A program made the position numbers and the translations under genes. 10,726 nt of DNA from a bacterium (lineage in GTDB: Bacteria; Arandabacterota; Arandabacteria; Arandabacterales; JALGWA01): contig JALGWA010000021.1 in assembly GCA_025774425.1 (NCBI GenBank), positions 1-10,726 on the forward strand, given 5' to 3'. The notes under the pieces are model-generated. The model saw only the letters and a program-made list of their open reading frames with translations. It searched no databases and was not told the origin of the DNA. Each line of letters starts with the position of its first letter. Within the stretch, counting starts at the first letter, position 1. Below, one piece after another: positions 6,236 to 10,726 of the stretch.

Positions 6236-6258
6236 TGTGCATTTTGAGCTCTGACCCC
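6236..6258 (-). repeat. 23-bp repeat, right inverted copy
   Basis: TGTGCATTTTGAGCTC followed by TGACCCC is the exact reverse complement of 5050-5072 and 5080-5102 (23 of 23). The 24th position differs (A at 6259 where T would be expected), which defines the unit as 23 bp. Its outer end lies one base from the citF stop codon. Confidence 0.97.
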
Positions 6259-6259
6259 A

Positions 6260-7822
6260 TCAGGGGAGTTGGCGGACGCAGTCGATCACGGTGCCGTCCA
6301 CCCACTTGATGGCGGCGACGACCTTGTCGCCGAACTCCGGTCTCGCCGGCGGGCCGCCGACTATCTTCTCGACATCGGCCTTGATGTCCTGTATCGGCCT
6401 GACGGGAAGGTCCGAGCCGCGCACCGCGTCCAGGAGGTCCCGCCGCGCAGGGTTGATCGCGATGCCCCGTTCGGTGACTATGACGTCGATGAGTTCTCCG
6501 GGCCCGACCAGAGTGGTGACCTCGTCCACGAGCACGGGGATCCTGTCCCTGAACGAGGGGATGGGCAGGATGGTGCACTTGCTGAAGAGGCAGTTCTGCC
6601 ACCCCCCGATGCCGTGGAGGAGCACGCCGTCCGAATGCGTGACGACGTTGGCGTTGAAGTCGACGTCGACCTCCGTCGCCCCGAGCACCACGACATCGAC
6701 CATGGTCCCGAAGAAGCCCTTGCCGTTGTAGTTGTAGCTCGTGAAGGGGCTCGTCCACACGTGGCCGGGGTTCTCGCGCATCGACCTCACCCCCTCGAGG
6801 TCGAAGGTCTGGCCGTCGAGTATGTAGTCGGTGAGGCCCTCTTCGAGCATCTCGACGAGATACTGGGTGCTCCCGCCCCTGACGAAGCGCGCCTTGACCC
6901 CCGCCTCTTTCATCATCTCCTTGAGGTAGATGGCGAAGGCGAGGGCCGTGCCGCCGGCGCCGGCCTGGAAGGAGAAACCGTCCCTCATGATGCCTGCTTC
7001 CCTGACGAAGCGCGCCGTCAGCTCCGCGATCAGCTGCCTGTCCGGACTGCGGGTTATCTGCGTGGTTCCCGAGACTATCTTCTCCGGGTCGCCGATGCTC
7101 TCGACCGCGACGACGTAGTCGACGTAATTGCCCTGGATCTGCCACGGGACGCAGGGGAAGGGAACGAGGTTGTCGGTGACCACTATGACCTTGTCCGCGT
7201 ACTGTGAGTCCGCAAGCGCGAAGCCGAGCAGCCCGCAAGCCGAGGGCCCCTCGAGGGCGTTGGCGTTGCCGAAGGGATCGGCCGTCGGCGCCGCAATCAC
7301 GGCGATGTCGATGTGTACCTCGCCGTCCTGCACCGCTTGGTAGCGCCCGCCGTGCGACCGCAGCACGCCCATGCCGCGCATCCTGCCCTCGGAGCAATAC
7401 CTGCCCAGGGGCCCGTTCATGCTGCCCTCGATGTGATGTATCACGCCGCTGTCCATGTGCTCTATGTTCCGCGCATGGCAGGGGAAAGACGCGCTCGGGA
7501 ACCACATCAGGTCCTTGACGCCCATCTCGGCCGCGACGTCGAAGACCATGTTGGCGACGAAATCGCCGTTCCTCAGGTGATGATGCGTCGAGACGGTCAT
7601 GCCGTCCTTGAGACCGGCGGCTTCGAGCGCGGTCCGGAGGTCCTTGACGACCTTGTCGCCGTCGGCGGGATAATCCGCCGCCGAGGCGATGGGCGGAGCA
7701 GCCTTTCTGCCTTCCGGCCTGTGCTTGGCCACGCCCATGTACGGCACCTGCTCCTTGCCGTTGACGACCGTGGGGACCAGCCTGCCGACGGCGTTCTCGA
7801 CGAGTTCGTATTCACGTTTCAT
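6260..7822 (-). CDS. citF: Citrate lyase alpha subunit (acetyl-ACP:citrate ACP-transferase), CitF
   Basis: A 520-residue protein, close to the usual CitF length of about 510. It follows the family along its whole length: TVSTHHHLRNGDFVANMVFD (76-95), IDIAVIAAPTADPFGNANAL (171-190), GGSTQYLVEMLEEGLTDYILDG (317-338) and LLHGIGGWQN (401-410). CitF swaps the acetyl group on the acyl carrier domain for the incoming (hydroxy)acid, giving the acyl-ACP that CitE then cleaves; it acts in the cytoplasm in a CitD-CitE-CitF complex. The ATG at 7822 overlaps the stop of the upstream CitD-CitE gene (ATGA, 4 bp) and has GGAGGGA 6 nt upstream, so the two are translationally coupled. The frame stays open further upstream, but that part only shadows citE. 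Citramalate lyase alpha subunits belong to the same family, so the substrate may differ. Confidence 0.93.
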   Translation of the reverse strand: MKREYELVENAVGRLVPTVVNGKEQVPYMGVAKHRPEGRKAAPPIASAADYPADGDKVVKDLRTALEAAGLKDGMTVSTHHHLRNGDFVANMVFDVAAEMGVKDLMWFPSASFPCHARNIEHMDSGVIHHIEGSMNGPLGRYCSEGRMRGMGVLRSHGGRYQAVQDGEVHIDIAVIAAPTADPFGNANALEGPSACGLLGFALADSQYADKVIVVTDNLVPFPCVPWQIQGNYVDYVVAVESIGDPEKIVSGTTQITRSPDRQLIAELTARFVREAGIMRDGFSFQAGAGGTALAFAIYLKEMMKEAGVKARFVRGGSTQYLVEMLEEGLTDYILDGQTFDLEGVRSMRENPGHVWTSPFTSYNYNGKGFFGTMVDVVVLGATEVDVDFNANVVTHSDGVLLHGIGGWQNCLFSKCTILPIPSFRDRIPVLVDEVTTLVGPGELIDVIVTERGIAINPARRDLLDAVRGSDLPVRPIQDIKADVEKIVGGPPARPEFGDKVVAAIKWVDGTVIDCVRQLP

Positions 7823-9030
7823 TCCGAGTCCCTCCAGTCGGCGTCGAGTACGCCCGCCGCAATCGCCATGTCGACGGTGTGGAGCGCCCGCTTGACCACG
7901 GGGGGATCTATCATCTTGCTTCCGAGCGAGACGACGCCGAGCCCCTTCTTCTCGGCCTCCTCGAAAGCGAGAACTATCCTGGTGGCCCGCTCGACCTCGG
8001 CCCGGGTCGGCGCGAAGGCCTCGTGGATCACGCGGATCTGGCGCGGGTGTATGCAGCCCTTGCCGTCGAAGCCCAAGGACTTGGCCTCGAGCACGCTCGC
8101 GCGCAGGCCGTCCATGTCGCGGACGTCGCTGAAGACGGTGTCTATGGGCTGGAGGCCGGCGGCGCGCGCGGCGTTCACGACCGCGCTCCGCGCCCAGAAG
8201 CTCTCGCGTCCCTCGGGCGTCCGCCTCGTTCCGATGTCGGCCGTGTAGTCTTCCAGCCCTATCGTGAGTGCGACGTTGTTGGGAGAGGCAGACGCGATTT
8301 CGTAAGCTTTCAAGGCGCCCAGGGCCGACTCGATGATCGGCATGAGATAGACCTCGTTCTCGACGCCGCGCTCCTTCCTTACCGCCTGGATCTTCTCGTC
8401 GACCGCGATGACTTCTTCCGCGCTCTCGCACTTGGGAATGAGAACGACGTGCACGTTGTGCGGCACGACGCTCTCGAGATCCTCTTGCCCGAGGCCGCCC
8501 TGGTTGATCCGCACCATGCGCTCCGAGCCGAAGAAGTCGACCTGCCTCAACGCGTTCCGGACGAGTATGCGCGCCGCGTCCTTCTCGGCCGGGTGCACGC
8601 TGTCCTCGAGGTCGAGGATCACCCCGTCGGGCTCATGGAGTCCGGCGTTGATCATGAAGCGCGCTTCGTTGCCGGGCAGGTAGAGCCTCGAGCGCCGCAT
8701 CCGGTCGCGCCTGCTCGCGTACCGGCACTCGGGCGCCGTCTCCGGCAGGAACTCCCGCTTCTCCGACGGATCGAGGCGCTTGACCGCGACCTCCAGCCTC
8801 GCCATGATCACGAAAGGAAGCGCACCCTGGTCCTCGACTTCGACGGCTGCGTGCTCGATGCCGAAGAACTCGAGGCCGCGCCTGACGAGCCCGGCTATGG
8901 ACTCGCCGTACATCGATTCGACCTTGGACTTGAGCGCGATGTCTATGCCGCCCGCGTCCCTCGTTTCGACAGCGATGTAGCAGTCCGACCTCACGCCCTC
9001 TCCGCGCCTTCCGCCAACGCCCCTAGGCAT
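7819..9030 (-). CDS. citE: Fused acyl-carrier (CitD-like) and citrate lyase beta (CitE-like) protein
   Basis: A 403-residue fusion. Residues about 10-88 match CitD, the acyl carrier that holds the phosphoribosyl-dephospho-CoA group: SDCYIAVE (15-22), GIDIALKSKVESMYGESI (28-45), then EVEDQGALPFVIMARLE (64-80). Residues about 112-403 are the CitE lyase of the HpcH/HpaI TIM-barrel group: LYLPGNEARF (116-125), VILDLEDSV (137-145), MVRIN (R174), PIIESALG (E234), GLEDYTADIG (D261) and GKGCIHPRQI (about 313-322). R174, E234 and D261 match the substrate and Mg-binding residues of known CitE proteins. CitE cleaves (3S)-citryl-ACP to acetyl-ACP and oxaloacetate; citramalyl-ACP would give pyruvate. CitD and CitE are normally separate proteins. 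Its ATG lies inside the end of the small-subunit gene (8-bp overlap), behind an AAGGAAGG site. Confidence 0.92.
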   Translation of the reverse strand: MPRGVGGRRGEGVRSDCYIAVETRDAGGIDIALKSKVESMYGESIAGLVRRGLEFFGIEHAAVEVEDQGALPFVIMARLEVAVKRLDPSEKREFLPETAPECRYASRRDRMRRSRLYLPGNEARFMINAGLHEPDGVILDLEDSVHPAEKDAARILVRNALRQVDFFGSERMVRINQGGLGQEDLESVVPHNVHVVLIPKCESAEEVIAVDEKIQAVRKERGVENEVYLMPIIESALGALKAYEIASASPNNVALTIGLEDYTADIGTRRTPEGRESFWARSAVVNAARAAGLQPIDTVFSDVRDMDGLRASVLEAKSLGFDGKGCIHPRQIRVIHEAFAPTRAEVERATRIVLAFEEAEKKGLGVVSLGSKMIDPPVVKRALHTVDMAIAAGVLDADWRDSE

Positions 9031-9520
9031 CGCCCGCCTTCCTTTCTTCGAGCTCTTTCCTCACGTGGTTGAGAAGCCCCCCGGCGTCCCGGATCGCCAG
9101 TATCTCCGGCGGGAGCCCGGGGAAGGTGAACTCCCTGCCCGCGACCTTGACCGTTCCCGCCTCGGGATCGACCTGGACCTCGTCGCCTTCCCTGTAAGCG
9201 TCGACCGCGTCCGGGCATTCGATGAGAACCAGCCCCTGGTTGACGGCCGAGCGGTAGAATATGCGCGCGAAACTCTTCGCGATCACGGCCTTGATGCCGA
9301 TCGCCTTCAGGCCCACCGTCGGCTGCTCCCTCGAGCTCCCGCAGCCGAAATTGTCTCCCGCGAGAATGATGTCGCCCTCGCCGGCCTCGCCCGCGAAGTC
9401 GGGATCGAGGTCCTCCAGGAGGTGGGGGACGATCTCCTCCGGCGTGCTCGCGGTGTAGGTGTACTTGCCGGGAAACAGCATGTCGGTGTTGACGTCGTCT
9501 CCGTATCTCCAGATCTTCAT
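9023..9520 (-). CDS. Aconitase-family hydro-lyase small subunit (LeuD/HacB-like)
   Basis: A 165-residue swivelling-domain subunit of the split isopropylmalate isomerase/homoaconitase family, matching the usual archaeal-type length of about 160-170. Diagnostic features are GDDVNTDMLFPG (7-18), the active-site strand GDNFGCGSSRE (55-65), AKSFARIFYRSAVNQGL (81-97), and GREFTF near 126-131. It completes the active site of the large subunit encoded upstream by supplying Ser/Arg residues that hold the substrate. The specificity loop after the opening motif reads KYTYT (19-23) instead of the YLRT or YLVY types I know from characterised enzymes, so the substrate cannot be read off. ATG at 9520 has an AAGGCGG site 6 nt upstream; the gene follows the large subunit by 28 bp and overlaps the CitD-CitE start by 8 bp. 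Confidence 0.92.
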   Translation of the reverse strand: MKIWRYGDDVNTDMLFPGKYTYTASTPEEIVPHLLEDLDPDFAGEAGEGDIILAGDNFGCGSSREQPTVGLKAIGIKAVIAKSFARIFYRSAVNQGLVLIECPDAVDAYREGDEVQVDPEAGTVKVAGREFTFPGLPPEILAIRDAGGLLNHVRKELEERKAGDA

Positions 9521-9548
9521 TTCAAACCGCCTTGGCTTGGGTCCGCCT

Positions 9549-10726
9549 TCATACGAAATCCCTCGGGTCCACGATTCTGCCCTCGAGCGCGCTCGCGGCC
9601 ACGGTCGCGGGGCTGGCGAGGTAGATCTCGGCGTCCTTGCAGCCCATCCGCCCCTTGAAGTTCCTGTTGGCCGTGCTCAGGCATCTCTCGCCCGGAGCGA
9701 GCACGCCCTGATGCGCACCCAGGCACGGCCCGCAGCCGGGCGGGAGCACCGTCGCCCCGGAATCTATGAGCATGGGTATGGTCCCGTCGTTCACCGCTTC
9801 CAGCAGTATGTCCCTGCTCGCCGGCAGCACGAGAAGCCTAGAGCCCGGCTTGACCTGCTTGCCCCGCAGTATCCGTGCGGCCGCCTTGAGATCCCCCAGG
9901 CGCCCGTTGGTGCATGTGCCTATGAGGAACTGGTCGATCGTGACGTCGCCGAGGTCGCGGGCCGGCGCCACGTTGTCCACGCCGTGCGGCCTGGCGACGA
10001 CCGGCTCGATCCCGGAGAGGTCGTACGTCAATGTCCGCCGGTATTCGGCGTCGTCGTCGGCCTCCACGGCTTCCCATCCGTCCACCGCGCCGATGTCTTC
10101 GAGGTACTTCCTCGTCACGGCATCCACCGGGAAGACCGCGTTCTTGGCGCCCATTTCGACCCCCATGTTGGCGATCGTCATGCGGCTCTCGAAGTCGAGT
10201 GCGCCGACGGCACCGTGAAACTCGACCGACATGTAGTTGGCCCCGCTCGCGCCGATGTCGCCGATTATGGTGAGCACGAGATCCTTGGCGGATACCGGGG
10301 CGGGGAGCTCGCCGGCGAGCACGATCTTGATCGAGTGGGGAACCTTGAACCAGGTCTTGCCGGTCAGCATGATGGCCGCCGCCTCGGTCCGGTCGATGCC
10401 GGTGGCGAAGGCGCCGACGGCGCCGTAGGTGCAGGTATGCGAGTCGCTCCCGACTACGAGACTTCCCGGCATCGCGTAGCCCTTCGCCACGAGGACTTCG
10501 TGGCAGATGCCTTCGCCGACGTCGTAGAAGTTCCTGATGCCGAACTTCCCGACGAACTCCCTGATCTTCTTGTGATTGGCCGCCGTCTTCTCGCTGGCCG
10601 CGGGCACGACATGGTCTATCACGATGACGGGGAGGCCGCTGTCGGCGATGCCGTAAGTGTCCAGCTCGTCCGCGATCTTTCCGATTATGGCGGCCGTGTT
10701 GTCATGCGTCAGGAGATGGTCCGGGC
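9549..10726 (-). CDS. Aconitase-family hydro-lyase large subunit (LeuC/HacA-like), N-terminus cut by window edge
   Basis: An open frame of 391 residues enters from the right edge; an internal GTG (10622) is not the real start, since the homologous THDNTAAIIGKI lies before it. About 25-30 N-terminal residues are missing. Family landmarks are VIDHVVPA (35-42), GSDSHTCTYGAVGAFATGID with the first cluster cysteine, GTCTNGRLGD with the second, and PPGCGPCLGAH with the third, giving the three ligands of the [4Fe-4S] cluster. A trans-dehydration/rehydration of a hydroxy-acid substrate in the cytoplasm is expected. The overall length fits the archaeal/anaerobe two-subunit type (about 420), not the 880-900 residue aconitases. 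It heads the visible operon with the small subunit, CitD-CitE and CitF. The substrate could be isopropylmalate, homocitrate, citrate or citramalate; the lyase genes favour one of the last two. Confidence 0.93.
   Translation of the reverse strand, partial: PDHLLTHDNTAAIIGKIADELDTYGIADSGLPVIVIDHVVPAASEKTAANHKKIREFVGKFGIRNFYDVGEGICHEVLVAKGYAMPGSLVVGSDSHTCTYGAVGAFATGIDRTEAAAIMLTGKTWFKVPHSIKIVLAGELPAPVSAKDLVLTIIGDIGASGANYMSVEFHGAVGALDFESRMTIANMGVEMGAKNAVFPVDAVTRKYLEDIGAVDGWEAVEADDDAEYRRTLTYDLSGIEPVVARPHGVDNVAPARDLGDVTIDQFLIGTCTNGRLGDLKAAARILRGKQVKPGSRLLVLPASRDILLEAVNDGTIPMLIDSGATVLPPGCGPCLGAHQGVLAPGERCLSTANRNFKGRMGCKDAEIYLASPATVAASALEGRIVDPRDFV

Larger units (their letters stand above)
5050..6258 (+). 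mobile_element. Putative non-autonomous element or cassette bounded by 23-bp inverted repeats, carrying an exonuclease-WYL gene
   Basis: Perfect 23-bp inverted repeats (5050-5072 or 5080-5102 against 6236-6258) enclose about 1.2 kb. The stretch holds one gene on the strand opposite to every other gene in the window, with its own promoter and ribosome-binding site. The right end stops 1 bp from the citF stop codon; the left end is 20 bp from the ATPase start. No transposase and no target-site duplication is visible (flanks ACAA and ATCA). That would suit IS200/RAYT-like or relic movement, or a passively spread repeat. GGGGTCA-type terminal sequences resemble repeats I associate with REP-type transposases, but this is a loose recollection. 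The alternative is that the repeats are regulator-binding sites and the gene is native. Confidence 0.5.

Noticed and set aside
6048..6254. 68-residue plus-strand ORF after the exonuclease
   Set aside because: It is Pro/Arg-rich, has no ribosome-binding site, spans the hairpins and ends inside the inverted repeat; nothing supports a product.
6138..7505. 455-residue minus-strand open frame over citF
   Set aside because: It is out of frame with citF, compositionally biased, and runs through the repeat into non-coding sequence.
7823..8431. Upstream extension of citF to an ATG at 8431 (723 residues)
   Set aside because: The extra N-terminus lies wholly within the CitD-CitE gene in another frame and is Arg/Gly-rich. 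The ATG at 7822 gives the usual CitF length, with a good Shine-Dalgarno and an ATGA overlap.

Overview
The window looks like a piece of a GC-rich, Gram-negative-type bacterial chromosome, probably from an anaerobic or uncultured lineage. The support is a MacA/MacB-like envelope export system, Shine-Dalgarno-led genes, strong G/C third-position bias, and an archaeal/anaerobe-type split aconitase-family enzyme next to a citrate-lyase-type complex. I cannot name the phylum with confidence. Six genes lie wholly inside and read leftward; two more leftward genes are cut by the window edges. One gene, the exonuclease at 5190-6026, reads rightward. No stretch longer than about 235 bases lacks a gene.

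Left part (1-3190, minus strand): an export operon. A 17-bp-spaced sigma70-like promoter (3252-3280) precedes a secreted metallo-beta-lactamase-fold protein. A membrane-fusion adaptor starting at TTG follows, then a MacB/FtsX-type permease cut at base 1. The transporter's own ATPase is not in the window. Centre-left (3302-5029): a COG3044-class ABC ATPase, homologous to the RNA-binding protein MRB1590 of trypanosomes. It appears leaderless behind an extended -10 box.

Centre (5050-6258): the most unusual part. A lone rightward gene encodes a DEDDh (DnaQ-like) 3'-5' exonuclease fused to a C-terminal WYL domain. It has its own sigma70-like promoter and ribosome-binding site and a hairpin-rich tail. 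A 23-bp sequence occurs twice in tandem on its left and once, perfectly inverted, on its right. The right copy stops one base short of the citF stop codon. This looks like a compact insertion or cassette without a transposase, possibly a stand-alone nuclease module controlled by nucleic acid.

Right part (6260-10726, minus strand): a tightly coupled operon reading aconitase/isopropylmalate-isomerase large subunit (5' end cut off), small subunit, a fused CitD-CitE protein, and CitF. Overlaps of 8 and 4 bp suggest translational coupling. Together they could hydrate or isomerise an unsaturated or hydroxy-tricarboxylic (or C5-dicarboxylic) acid and then cleave the product to acetate plus an oxoacid. 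Whether the substrate is citrate or citramalate/mesaconate cannot be settled from sequence alone. The citrate lyase ligase and prosthetic-group genes (citC, citX, citG) are not in the window.
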